Origin: Xiphophorus maculatus
Taxonomy: Eukaryota; Chordata; Actinopteri; Cyprinodontiformes; Poeciliidae
DNA: 64,000 nt
Assembly: GCF_002775205.1 (NCBI RefSeq)
Contig: NC_036461.1
Span: 17,952,015 to 18,016,014, forward strand
Direction: 5' to 3'
Shown here: piece after piece, positions 42,506 to 54,800 of the stretch
Position numbering within the stretch: the stretch's first letter is position 1
How the letters are laid out: every line of letters begins with the position of its first letter
Notes under the pieces: model-generated
Seen by the model: the letters and a program-made list of their open reading frames with translations, nothing else
Database searches by the model: none
Told to the model about the DNA's origin: nothing
Translations under genes and position numbers: made by a program

Positions 42506-42996
42506 TCCTTCAGTCTGACTGAAAGCTGCAGGTGCAGAGAAATGATGAGAACTGGTTCAGTGAACACATCACAGAAGTTAGCAAGTAAAACCATCAAATA
42601 TCAAAGGTTCAAATACACTAAATGATTATTTTATAAACACAGATGTAGAAATTAGTTTTATAAATATGGATTATAAATAAGTTTTCTGATGCTTTGCCTC
42701 ACAAACACTAAAGAGTCTTTAGTTTTTACCTAAAGGATTTTACATGTGCAGGTTTCTAAAACGTTTTATAAACTTTAAAGAAATAAAAATGAGATGATGT
42801 TTGATCAAGAACATGAACGTTGAAACACAACAATAAATACAAAGACAGTGATTGACATAAATCTGCACTTTTATTGAAACAATCCATTTACTCCAAGTTA
42901 CATGAGAGAACATAAGGAAGACGAATGAAAGGTGAAAAGTAATGTTTGTGAATAAAACACGACAACATGATGGTTTCCAGCCATGAAGCTGCAGCT

Positions 42997-43331
42997 CTAC
43001 TCTGAGCAGCGGTCAGGCTCCAGGGTTTGAGTGACAGGACTCTGTCCACTCTGATTGGCCTCACAGCTCACTGAGCCCGCCTTCCTCCACTGGTCTGCAG
43101 GGAGGCTCAGGGTGCTGCTCCAGCTGTAGCGGCCGTCCCCCCCCAGCACCTCCAGGCTGCTAGACACCCCTGAGGACCTGCTGCTGCCCCCCACCTTCCA
43201 GCCCAGCGTCCAGGTGGAGGGGAAGCCCCCGCTGGCCAGACACACCAGTGTGACGCTGCTCTGCTGCTGCTGCTGCTGCTGCTGCTCTTTGGAGGGGGGG
43301 AGGACGGTCAGGGTGGGCCGCAACACACCCA
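42997..43331 (-). CDS. IgL constant exon CL1-5
   Basis: A 335-bp CL1 exon, the longest, because its Gln run has eight residues. Eight-C run, so the frame is intact through DRCSE. Poly(A) signal on the minus strand at 42870-42875. Paired with J7. It is the rightmost constant exon of the window. Confidence 0.92.
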
Positions 43332-43944
43332 CTGGAGGAGAGAGGGGGAGAAAAGACGCAGCAGTGAGAACCCAGGCTGCTGAAGACACCTTCACTCTTC
43401 ATCATTACTCAGCACATCTTCATCACAGGAGACTCTGAATAACGAATCGCTGACATGATTTTCTGATGGTTGAACTGAGAGACCAAACATTCAAGTGGAA
43501 ACAGTTCAAACGTCGACATCTGTTTCTTTCACTTCCTTTAAACTACATGGAAAACAAATGAACCGTGAACACAAAGCTGCTCTGAGTTCACTCACTAAAT
43601 ATTAGTTCAGTTTGACAGGAATTCAGGTTGAAAGTTTAAAAATGAAGAAATAATCACAAACATGTTTAATTAACAGGAACAAATGACCCACAAAAGACAA
43701 AAAACTGTGAAAAGAAGGAAAATGTTAGTTTTGATGTTAGAAATATTCAAACTTAAATTATCTAAAACATTGATAAAATAACTTTGAACTGAACATTTTA
43801 TTGTTTCTCAAGATCAGTTTTACTGGTTGTTTGTTTTAGACTTTTCACATTTGTGGAGCGACACAAACTTCTGTGAAGCTCAGTCATAAACTTTTACATT
43901 TTTAAATCAAATAAAATGAACAAACTTTGCTGGAAATTTAATTA

Positions 43945-44148
<204 letters not shown>

Positions 44149-44712
44149 TTATAATTTATTTACTCTGCAAATCATTCAACATTAATTCAGCTTTAAATTG
44201 CTTCATAATTTAGAGAATATTTTTGGTTTATCACTAATGAGAATCAAGAGTTACTTTCCATCTTGTGCAACATTGTTTAACAATTCAGCTTCTATTATGT
44301 TTAAATGTTAAAACTATTTTTCAATGTAACTAATTAATAAAACAATTTTAAAAATATCAGCTTACATTGATATATAATATATTTACCTGTGAGTTTTAGA
44401 AACAGAGTAAAATGATCCTAGGATGTCCAAGACAGATTTAATTTTAATCCAAGAACTGAAAATCCTTCATGTTGTTTCTGTTTGATTTTCTTCTATTCCA
44501 ATAAGATGATCAGAGTTTTAAATCCAGTATCTATTAGTGTTGGTTCAGTGTCTCTGTTTGTCTGGTGCAGAGAGCAGAGAAATGATTTCCATAGAGTGGA
44601 GGCTTTGCATGGTCAGCTGATCCTCCAGTGAACTGAGAAGGTTTATAGTCCTGTGAGTTCAACACTGCAGGACTCAGATCTGTCAGTCAAGCCAGCAGAA
44701 GCAACAAGCACC

Positions 44713-45180
44713 ATGACCCTCATCACCATCCTCATCTGGACGCTGACCTGCTGCTGTTTTACAGGTTCATTCACTCAGCAACATTTCTAACATGATGTGC
44801 TGCCTTTTCTCTCCTTTCTTTCTGCTGACAAATGAAGGATTTGTTTTTGTCTGCAGGATGCAGCGCTCAGATCACTGTGACTCAACCTGCAGTGGAGACA
44901 TTTACACCAGGATCCACTGTCACTATCAGATGTACAACAAACCAGGATGTTTCCAGTGACTTTTTTGGCGAGTATATGTCCTGGTATCAGCAGAAACCAG
45001 GACAGCCTCCAAAGCTCCTGATATATGAGGTGGATAGTCTTGAGTCAGGAACTCCAGCTCGGTTCAGTGGCAGTGGAAGCGGCTCTGCCTTCACTTTGAC
45101 CATCAGTGGAGTTCAGGCTGAAGATGCTGCAGTTTATTACTGTCAAAGTTTCCATGTAGTAAATAGTGCCTCAGTGTTCA
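44713..45180 (+). CDS. IgL V segment VA8
   Basis: Leader 44713-44764, V exon 44857-45180. Protein equals VA3 except TIRCTT for TISCTT before CDR1. The 3' flank also follows VA3 closely, so VA3-VB2 and VA8-VB4 come from a recent common block or have been homogenised. No J or C lies to its right, and use would need inversion with J7 or an earlier J. Confidence 0.92.
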
Positions 45181-45208
45181 CACAGTGATTAGTAGCTGTA
45201 CAAAAACC
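45181..45208 (+). promoter_or_regulatory. 12-RSS of VA8
   Basis: CACAGTG, 12-bp spacer, ACAAAAACC. Confidence 0.93.
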
Positions 45209-46259
45209 TCCCTCAGTCAGACTGCAGACACTCTGAGCTGTTAGAGCAGAAACTGAACAGACTCTGATACAGACCTCTGAACACAGAGATGAAACCTCAC
45301 CAAGGCCTGAAGCTCAGCAGTAAATTTTTATAATTAACTACAATTAATATTATCTCTTTTATATGAATGGTTTCTTACAATCAAAAACAGTCCATTATGA
45401 ACGTATATGTTTCTGTGTCCATTTGTTTCATAAAACACAACATAGTTCATTTTTAGCTTTTTATTACCAGCATAATTTTAATTTGGAAGATCAATCAAAT
45501 TAAACTTCTATAAATATTCCCTTAATGTTTGCAGCATCAAGTTTAAAAACTAAATGAGGTTGAATTTATCTGAACAGTTTATTGGTTTCCTCTGAAGTTT
45601 CACTAGGAAAATGATTATTTCCTTTTAAATGTGATCTGGTAAAAGAAACAACGTCAGTTTTGATTCAAATGTTTCACGAAACACAAACAACCACTGACAA
45701 CGTAAGGCAGGGTGTCCAAAGGGAGGTTCAGGGGCCTTTAGTGGACCATTGAATGTTTCCTAATTACCAAAAACATCTTCTAACATGTTAGGTACATCTT
45801 TTAATCTTTTAATAAACAAGGTTGTTGCATTTTTTTTTCATTTCTTAGTGAACTGAACCACATTTATCCAGAGACTTTTCCTCAAAAGCAAAATATGTCA
45901 CATCTTCAATTAAATCATCAAACTTGAATAAAGCTGCAAACCTTTTCAAAGACACAGGAATCCAAACTTTTTCCTTTAGTTGAGAATGGACAGAATTTAT
46001 TTTGTTTATGCAATGAGGCAAAACAAATTGTTAAACTTCACTTTTATTCTCTATAAGGCAAATGTGCTGAGATAACACATAAATAAATATTTAATTCTTG
46101 TATTTTGCATCTGACTCACCTTTCATCTCCTCACACACCAGGTGTCTGTTTGACTGTTTGCTGCTTTGAATGATTGCTGTGCTTCGCTGCTCCTGGATCA
46201 GTTTAAAGTGAAACTCAGAGAAGCTCCTCTGCAGTCTGACGGTCAAATTTTTCTCAGCT

Positions 46260-46674
46260 ATGATGTTACTGAGTCCTCTGTTGATCACGCTGCTGCTGCA
46301 GCTGCAAGGTGAGGAACGACGAGCTTCTGTTTTCATTTGTTCTCAGATGAAAGACGGTAAAATGTTTTCTACTTTTTCCATCCTGCAGGATCAGATGGTA
46401 ATCCCTCTGTGACTCAGTCTCCAGCAGTGAAGTCAGCGGCGTTGGGGGAGACGGTCTCTCTGAGCTGCTCAGCCAGTGAAGGAGTTGATGATGATCTGAG
46501 TTGGTACCTGCAGAAACCTGGACAGCCTCCCAAACTGTTATTTTATCAAATCAGCAGCCGTCAACCTGATACTCCCAGTCATTTCAGCAGCAGTGGATCA
46601 GAGCCTCAATTCACTCTGACAATCAGTGGAGTTCAGGCTGAAGATGCTGGAGATTATTACTGTATGGGTGTTCA
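46260..46674 (+). CDS. IgL V segment VB4 (shortened CDR3)
   Basis: Leader 46260-46308, V exon 46389-46674. VB body with CDR1 EGVDDDLSW and QPDTPSHF in FR3. After the second Cys only MGVH is left before the heptamer; compared with VB1 and VB3, 26 bp of germline CDR3 are missing. The downstream flank is VC-type for only about 15 bp past the nonamer, then a broken VA begins. Both Cys and the RSS are present, so joining is possible with a short CDR3. Confidence 0.87.
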
Positions 46675-46702
46675 CACAGTGATTTATAGTCGTACAAAAA
46701 CC
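46675..46702 (+). promoter_or_regulatory. 12-RSS of VB4
   Basis: CACAGTG, VC-type spacer ATTTATAGTCGT, ACAAAAACC. Confidence 0.93.
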
Positions 46703-46713
46703 TCCTTCAGTCT

Positions 46714-46936
46714 GATGATGGTGATGAGAGTGTGGACTGGTATCAGCAGAAACCAGAACAGCCCCCAAAGAATCTAATTTATTATGTAAAAAAGCTTCAG
46801 TCAGGAACTCCAGCTCGGTTTAGTGGCAGTGGAAGCGGCTCTGCCTTCACTTTGACCATCAGTGGAGTTCAGGCTGAAGATGCTGCAGTTTATTACTGTA
46901 TGAGTGGACATGTAGTAAATGGTGCCCCAGTGTTCA
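46714..46936 (+). pseudogene. psi-VA9, truncated VA segment
   Basis: Starts in CDR1 (DGDESVDW) and continues through FR2 ([11 protein letters not shown]), CDR2 [10 protein letters not shown]3 and AVYYC to CDR3 [12 protein letters not shown]. It has no promoter, leader, FR1 or first Cys. It is fused to the VB4 3' flank at about 46714 and is in a different frame from VB4. It belongs to the VA5 subgroup. Confidence 0.88.
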
Positions 46937-46964
46937 CACAGTGATTAGTAGCTGTACAAAAACC
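46937..46964 (+). promoter_or_regulatory. 12-RSS of psi-VA9
   Basis: Consensus CACAGTG and ACAAAAACC with 12-bp spacer, 262 bp after the VB4 signal. Still a possible RAG substrate although the V is dead. Confidence 0.9.
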
Positions 46965-47057
46965 TCCCTCAGTCAGACTGCAGACACTCTGAGCTGTTAG
47001 AGCAGAAACTGAACAGACTCTGATACAGACCACTGAACACAGAGATGAAACCTCACC

Positions 47058-48892
47058 ATCTGTTTCTCAGTTCAGTATTTCTTCTATTTATGGTCTTTCC
47101 ACAGATTAAAACCTCAGTGAATCACAATAAAGCAAAAACCTTTCATGCCATTTTTCCTGCAATTTTGATTTTTGACAGAAATAAAAGTGACTTGAATTAA
47201 ATAATTTATTTTCTGCTTAAGTCAGTTAAGGGTATACCTTATTATTTTTTTTTGTTTCAAATAAAATCTTCTTTAACAATAATTATCATCTTTTAAGTCA
47301 TTGGCTGCTGCCTGCAGTTCTGATTTAGCTTCAGCATCAGTAGAGAGATGCTGCTTCTCTGAACTTTGTTGAAAGATTTGTTGTTTTACCTCATTTATCA
47401 TCCTGCTGACAGCAGCAGAGTAAATGTGGGCAGTCGTCCACCCCTGATTTCTATCTTTGTTATTTTATAATTATTGTTTTGACTGTGCACGTTGAGCCAA
47501 GTAGCTTCACTGAAACCAGACTCTTACAAACATACACATTTTCTTCCTTGTTGTTTCACATTAATTCAGACCAAATTTTCCAAAATTCATTTAAATCAAA
47601 AGGTAAACTTCTAGCTTGTGATGATTTAATCTAAAACAAATATCTTTACTGTGGGTTTTGCTACACTGAATTGTCTCTCCGTGTCAGATTATGTTACTGC
47701 AATAAAATGTAATTTATTTAAGAGTGTGTGAACAAATATTTACCACAGTTGCTGAAACCCATGAAGAACCTACTGTATGTGCCATAGTGCAATTTGACAG
47801 ATTTCATTTTTTTGAAGTTGCCAAACAGAATCAAGAGTAAAATAATTTTTGCTACAGTCCTTAAGGTTTTTTCTGCAGGACAGGTATGCTAATTTATGCT
47901 AGCAGCTATTGAACTGATCACTTTAAAATGCTTTAGTTGCCATCTTTTGAATAAACATACATTTGGTCAGTGGAAGTGGGTAAATAAATGTATTCCAACA
48001 AAGTACTGATGTATTTAGAGGACATCTTTCTGGTTTGTACCATGTCATGTTCCACCAAAGCACAGATTAGGTTTTATTGGATTGTTCACGGTTGACGTGG
48101 GCGGCCATTGTTAGGCAGGACAAGCTGATGTTGGCGTCCTTTCTTAGATCAGCGCGCAGCCAGAGACGTCAGCAGACGTCGGTTGACTGCAGAATTAAGA
48201 AGTCATGCAAACAGGTCACAGAAATCGACCGACAACTGGGACAGCGGAGAACAAAGACAAGCTGCGGCTGCGGCATTTGGACGCCACTCTCAATCCTACT
48301 TTATGACAACAGACATGTAGAAAAACACGCATTTCTTCCATTTTCTAAAGGCCAATTCCAAATATTTGTAACCATTAATTATATATCGACGTGTATTATT
48401 AAAATAAAAGTAATTTCTGAAGCTTAAAAGCATTAGCAAGTCGCACTAATTTAAGTGAAACCTTGAGTTTTCTTAAAGACAACAAAGACGCCATAGAGTT
48501 GGGTGCCTGTGTGCTCTGGTTTCATGAATGGCAAGGCTTGTAGGTGGGTACCAATAATCTGCAATGGGCTATGAATGGGGGCACTAATTGGTGCTTCTGT
48601 CTTTCCTTTAACCTCTCCAGTAAGCCTCTGTGGCTGTGAAGGAGCCTCTATTAGAGGGAGATAGGGATAATCCCTTTAAGCAATGCTTTACCGGGAATCA
48701 GTCTTGTCGACACTTCCTCTCTCAGACTGGATGAGCTCCTCAGTGTTTAGCGGGACCCACATCAGGTCAGGTTCACATTCTGTCCCCAGACTCACTTTCC
48801 AGTTGGGACACACTCAGACACCGTGAGGCCCTCGGAGAGCGTTTGGACGTCAGGGGCCCGCGGCTGGGCTGAGGACCGAGTCTGAAGCAGGG
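47058..48892. other. Array right flank and slc1a upstream region
   Basis: Homology to the array ends near 47057. No IgL element follows. A 116-codon open frame at 48077-48427 has a Gln/Arg-rich, low-complexity look that I cannot assign. The 150 bp before 48893 is more GC-rich and is probably the transporter 5'UTR and proximal promoter. Confidence 0.5.
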
Positions 48893-51800
48893 ATGGAGAC
48901 GTGGAAGAAGCTGTTTAAACGCGTGGTGTCTGTGAAAGTCAGGGAGTACGTGAAGGACTACTGTAAAAGGAACGGGCTGCTGACTCTGTCCGTGTTTGCC
49001 GTCATCACCGGCTGCGTTCTTGGATTTGCGCTGAGGACGTTCAACCTCTCCACGCAGGTACGAATGGGGAAGAGAAAGGGGAAAATCAGCACCAGTAAGC
49101 AAAGAAGCATCCGATTTTAAATAGAAGTGCTCTGTTAGATTGTGGAATGTGTGAAAGAAGAGAAGAAACGCCTGCAAAACGGTGCTGAGGAATTAGTGAA
49201 AGTCAGTTATGCAAGTGAGGGCAACAGGCAACAAGAAGGTCAGGTCAAATCTCAAAATACACACAGACACAATTTAAATGGTTAAAATTACTATAAAACA
49301 TTAAATTGTATAAATATGTGTATGTCATTAGCTCACAATCAGTTATCCAAAAGAATTTCTAATCTTAAACTCAAAAAATTTGGTTTAGTTTCATCACTAT
49401 TATTGCAAATAATGGGTGAGTTTTAAATCTCTTTATTTTCCTGCTTAATATCAGTTCTAAAGAGATGTTTTTATTTTCACATTGATGCTAATTTAGTTGT
49501 TCTTTAATGTAATTTTTTTTGTTATTAAATTATTTACCTGATATACAACTAGAAATTAATTTTACATGCGCAAACTAAGCAGATATTCATCGCTTGGTTT
49601 ATGCAGTATTTCTTATTCTGAACTGCTGGTCGTGGTAAGGTGAGATATTCTTAGGAGCTTAATGCTTTTGGACAGGAACTGACTTATTGACACACGCCCA
49701 GAATGGTTGTGCAAGGAAATCCTTGAGGCTGAAGGAAGCTTACTTGCTGAACAAAGAATTACATAAGAATAAATGCAAAGCCAAATTGTCATTGCGGAAT
49801 AGTTAGCTTCTTGGTAAACTGCCTAATGTTGCAATATTGTGGTAAATGGGGGGTGTTAGATGCTATAAACAAATAATGCAACCATAATTAAAAAAAAAAA
49901 CATTTATATTTCATTAACGTTCACAAGAAAACTGGCGGAGATGAAGTATCTTAAAACAAAAGAGATACATCAGGATTCAAAAGTTAACAAAAAGCTCTGA
50001 GGAAAACAGAATGAATGATGCAATGATAAAGAACTTCATCTGTTTTCCACATAAACTAAACAAAATTAAATATCACAGGTCTTCTTTGAGTGAATATTTA
50101 CCCAGATCAATTTGTAGAGAGGACAGTGGTTCTCAAGCTGGGATCCTACTTTGGCTTATAAATCAACAAATGAGTCTAAAAATCCTCTTTAAACTATGGT
50201 ATTAGTGGGTTAGCTCGCTAGCTGAAGCGCTTGGGAGCTATCAATGAATCAATCAAGTTTATTTACATGGCACATTTGAGCAACAAGGTAGTTCAAAGTG
50301 CGTTGCATCATATCATAAAAACACAATTACCACTATCCATAATCTTCCCCAGTCCCTGTGTCTCCTGGATGGTAAAATGTCTACAATTGTCCAAATTGTG
50401 GGCTGCACAGTGGCGCAGTGGGTAGAGCTGTTGCCTTGCAGCAAGAGGGTCGGGTTCGATGACTGTTCGATTCCCGGCCCGGGGTCTTTCTGCACGGAGT
50501 TTGCATGTTCTCCCTGTGCATGTGTGGGTTCTCTCCGGGTACTCCGGCTTCCAAAAACATGACTGTCAGGTTAATTGGTCTCTCTAAACTCTCCCTAGGT
50601 GTGAGTCTGAGTGTTCATGGTTGTGTGTCCTGTCTGTCTCCGTGTTGCCCTGCGACAGACTGGCGACCTGTCCAGGGTGACCCCGCCTCTCGCCCGGAAT
50701 GTTAGCTGGAGATAGACACCAGCACCTCCCGACCCCACTAGGGACAAGGGTGTAAGAAAATGGATGGATGTCCAAATCGTCTATTTTACAAAGGGGTTTC
50801 ACAATCACTCTGCAGTTCAGTTTTAACTGCTGTGCGATTTTTAATGATCATATATCTTCTATATAAGACAGCCAGGCTGGACAGAATACATTAAAAAAAA
50901 ATCTCTAAAATGCAATTATTATTATTATAAGCTTTATTTACCTAACTCTGTTTGACCCGTTTGCAGGCAAAGATCTATTTCTCTTTCCCTGGAGAATTAT
51001 TGATGAGGATGCTGAAGATGTTAATTCTGCCACTCATTACTTCCAGGTAAGAACCTTTTAAACTTGTTGGACCAAACCAACCTGATCATTTTGACATCAG
51101 AGATGAAGTTGTTGGTCAACCTTGTCTGAAAAGCCATGATTTTAGTGGTATTTTGTTGGCCGAACTCACCTGCAGTCTTTGGTTGTTGGTAATAACAGAT
51201 AGCAATCTTGATTTTAACTTAAAAGTATTCACAACCGAACACAACTGACTTGATTTAACGGTTGGGCTTCAAAAAGACAGCGTGAGAGAAAACCTGAAAC
51301 TTTCAATGACCAACAAATCAGTTCAGATAAATAGAAAGCAGTTAAAGCCAAAAGAACGTGACAAGTTTGATCTCACTGCTCTTAATTTCCCATCCAGTCT
51401 GATGTCTGGCCTGTCGGCCATGGACACGAAGGCCAGCGGCCGCCTGGGTGTCCTGACGATAACGTACTACCTGTGGACAACCTTCATCGCCGTGATTGTG
51501 GGGATCGTCCTGGTGCTGATCATTCACCCGGGGACGGGGCAAGAGAAAGACAGTCACCATGGAAGCACGGGCCCAGTCATGACCTCCGCCGACGCTCTGC
51601 TCGACCTCATCAGGTCAGCATTAAAAAAAAAAAAAAAAAAACTGCTCAGAAATAAAACAACGTTGATTTGTGAGCAGGATATGAGCAGCAAATTAGTAGT
51701 TAAAGTTTTACAACTTTGTTCAAGTAGGCAGTGAGGTCACTGATCATAATGCTTTGCAAAATGACTCAATTACTCAAGTGTTTAATCACATTAAATTAAC

Positions 51801-54800
51801 AATATATTGAACTGGGATAATGCAACGGAGCACAGCGTACCGCTCCAGTATAAAGTGGAAGGAAAATTATATGGTTTTCCAGATGGTTTCTCTTTTCTTT
51901 TAACAAAAAATCCAACTGTTTTGTGAATGTTTCTTAGAGAACATTAATGAATAAACAGCATCATGAAGACAGAGGAACACACAGTGGACATGTTTAGACC
52001 AAAATTAAGCTACAAATCCCATAAATCAGTCGTCCCACCCATGAAAAAATAAAGAGCATTAATCAGAGAAGCAGGGAAGAGGCTGATGGTAACTCCATGA
52101 GAGTCTGTCGATGGGGTGGCTATTATTTATGAACTTGAAAAATATGATCCTTGTGAATGAAGTTCAAAAACAAAACCTTGGTTTAAAAAAAATTCTTATG
52201 AATACCGATTTTAAGTTGGCAGTAAGGCATGAAGACAACAATCTAGCCCGAAACAGTTAAACAACTTGAAACGTGCTGTTGGCAGCATCATGATGTGGGT
52301 AGAAGTTTCCTGAGCAGCAACAAGACGGTCAGTGTTCATGGGAAGATAGATGATAAACAATCACTGTAATAAGAAAAAAAACTGTAGAAAGCTGCAAAAC
52401 CATCCAGACAGGTGAGGAGTTCAAAACATTCAGCCACAGCTGCAATGGGAGATTTTAAACCAGAGCATCTTTGCATGTTAGAGTGACCTAGTCAAAGTCC
52501 ATGCCTAAATACAATTGATGATCTGTGGCCAGACTTGAAAATTTGCTGCTCACAGAAGATTCCTATCCAATCTGAAATCAAACCATGGATTTTTTTTTTA
52601 ACTTCCATTTCACAAATATGCATTTCCGTAAATGCAGTAGGTACAGTGATTCTTATGGCTACAATGCAAGAAAATGTGAAATTATTAATGGGCATGAACA
52701 GAGAGACACACACAACAAACAACCTGCACACAGGTTAAGCTAGCAGTCAAGTTTTTGAGTTGTAACAGGAAGCTGTACCCAGAGAGAAGCCATGCAGGCA
52801 CAGGGAGAACTCTATTCAGAAAGACACCAGAACATGATTCACATTACAGTTTACAGAACCGTAAGGTTAAAGGAAAGCAGAGAATGGGATTTCCCCAAAA
52901 ACATCTGCGAGTGCCACCTTCAAAGATGGTACGACAAAACAGCGTGGTGTTTGGTCTAAAAATAGGGCAATTATTTGTGATCTGCTAAGCCTGAACCTTC
53001 CCAGAAGCTCTTTGCTCAGTTTCACTATGGGAGAAAGAAGTCACAGGGTGCTCCAGCTTACTGCATGGCTCTCCAGGCCCGGCTCGACTAATACCCTCGT
53101 CTTAAAACTAATTATACTGCAGAGATGTGCGGTTTGTACTTTTCAGCCGTGTTACGTGTCTGATGACGTAGCTGCAGGGGCCTCTGACGCCTGCTGTATA
53201 AATAAATGCAGTCCCAGTACAGGCTGCTGCCTCGACCTGTAAACCTCTTACTGCTGTTTGGCATAATTTAAGTGGAGTCTTTGTTCTGCTGCTGTCAGGA
53301 AAAAAAACTAGGGGAACAAAATAGTGATATAAAGAGGAACATGGTCTGCTGCAAATGTAAATTTGTGAGGACAATATTTAACTCTTTAATATGAGGAACT
53401 GTTTCTTTTCTGGGGTTTCACAGGTTGTTTCGCAACTGGCTAGATTTTAATTTTCAGTATGTAGAATATGTGGTTCTCCCTTCAATATTTCAATCTTGTT
53501 AAGTTGGCCTCGGCTCAATTGCAGTTAGCCACAAGGTTTGTAGGGGACCCAGCAAATCAGGAAAAAGATGCTAATATGACCAAAATTAAACCTTTTAAAT
53601 GTAAAACTATGAATGGTGAAACACCTTGAACACATGGCAAATACAGTCTGTGCATAACCTAACTAACCCTTTCTCCTGCCGGCAAGACAATAACCTAAAC
53701 ATACTGTTAATGGAGTGGTTTGTAAAAGTTAACGCATAGCATAGCGTAGCATATTTATGTTCTAGACTGGCCCAGTCAAAACCCCAAATACCTGAAATAA
53801 TTGAAGCAAAATATTAATCTACAAAAACTCGACTTCAAGGAGCAGGATGCCACTTCTGCCAAGCCTGTGTCTTTTTTACTTTCTTTTAATATTTATGGTA
53901 CATTGTAAGTGTACTAAAAACAATTTGCAATTATTTTAAGTGTTTTCACCTGTGATTTTATGTTTACTGTCTTCTCCAGGAACATGATCCCATCGAATCT
54001 AATTGAAGCTACATTTCAGCAGGTGAGAACAAAAAACATAAGACGGCTTGGAAACTAATGTCAGATGAGGTCCACCAGTTTAAATCTTAAATTTATTTTG
54101 TTTCAGTACCGGACGGACCTGGTGCCAAGTGTGCAGAGCTCCAACGAGAAAGAGTCTCAGGCCAACTTCGTCTACGTCATGCCTGATTATCACAACCCTC
54201 GACTCGGCCACCCTGTTTTCTTGGAGATCACGCCGGCGCCTGACATCAAGTATAAAATCGTTCCCAGTACGAGCAAAGGCATGAATGTGTTGGGGATTGT
54301 CATCTTCTCAGCAACCATGGGTAAGAAAATAGCCTCCAAACTAAAACCAAAACAAAGGGGGAAAAAAGTGATCAGAAAAAATGGTGTAATCTTACTAGAA
54401 GTATATTGTTCTGTGGCATTTCTTTGTAACTGTTTGATATCTTCTCTGTTAGTTCCTCACTGTCCCACTATTTGCTAAATAGGAGAACAACATAAAAGTT
54501 TTAGAGAGATTTTATTATTTGTCTACTTGTCTTTTAAGTGACTTCCACAAGCTTTGTTTCTGGAGTTTTAGCCAGGAAACTGCTGTCATTGTCTCTATTC
54601 CTGATTTGATTAGAGACATTGTCCATTTGGAAGATCCATTTGCGCACAAGGTGTATTTCCCTGATGTTGCTTCAGTATTCTAGCATGACGTTCTGTCCTT
54701 GCGATGCAACTTATGAAATTTCCTGCTGCACCTACACATGATGCTACACTGTTGTGTTGCTTTTGGCATAACGGCTTCTTCTCTGCTGAGTGAACTTTTA

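Noticed and set aside
47115..47140. CACAATA plus CAAAAACC resembling an RSS
   Set aside because: Heptamer is off at functionally critical positions and no V or J adjoins it.
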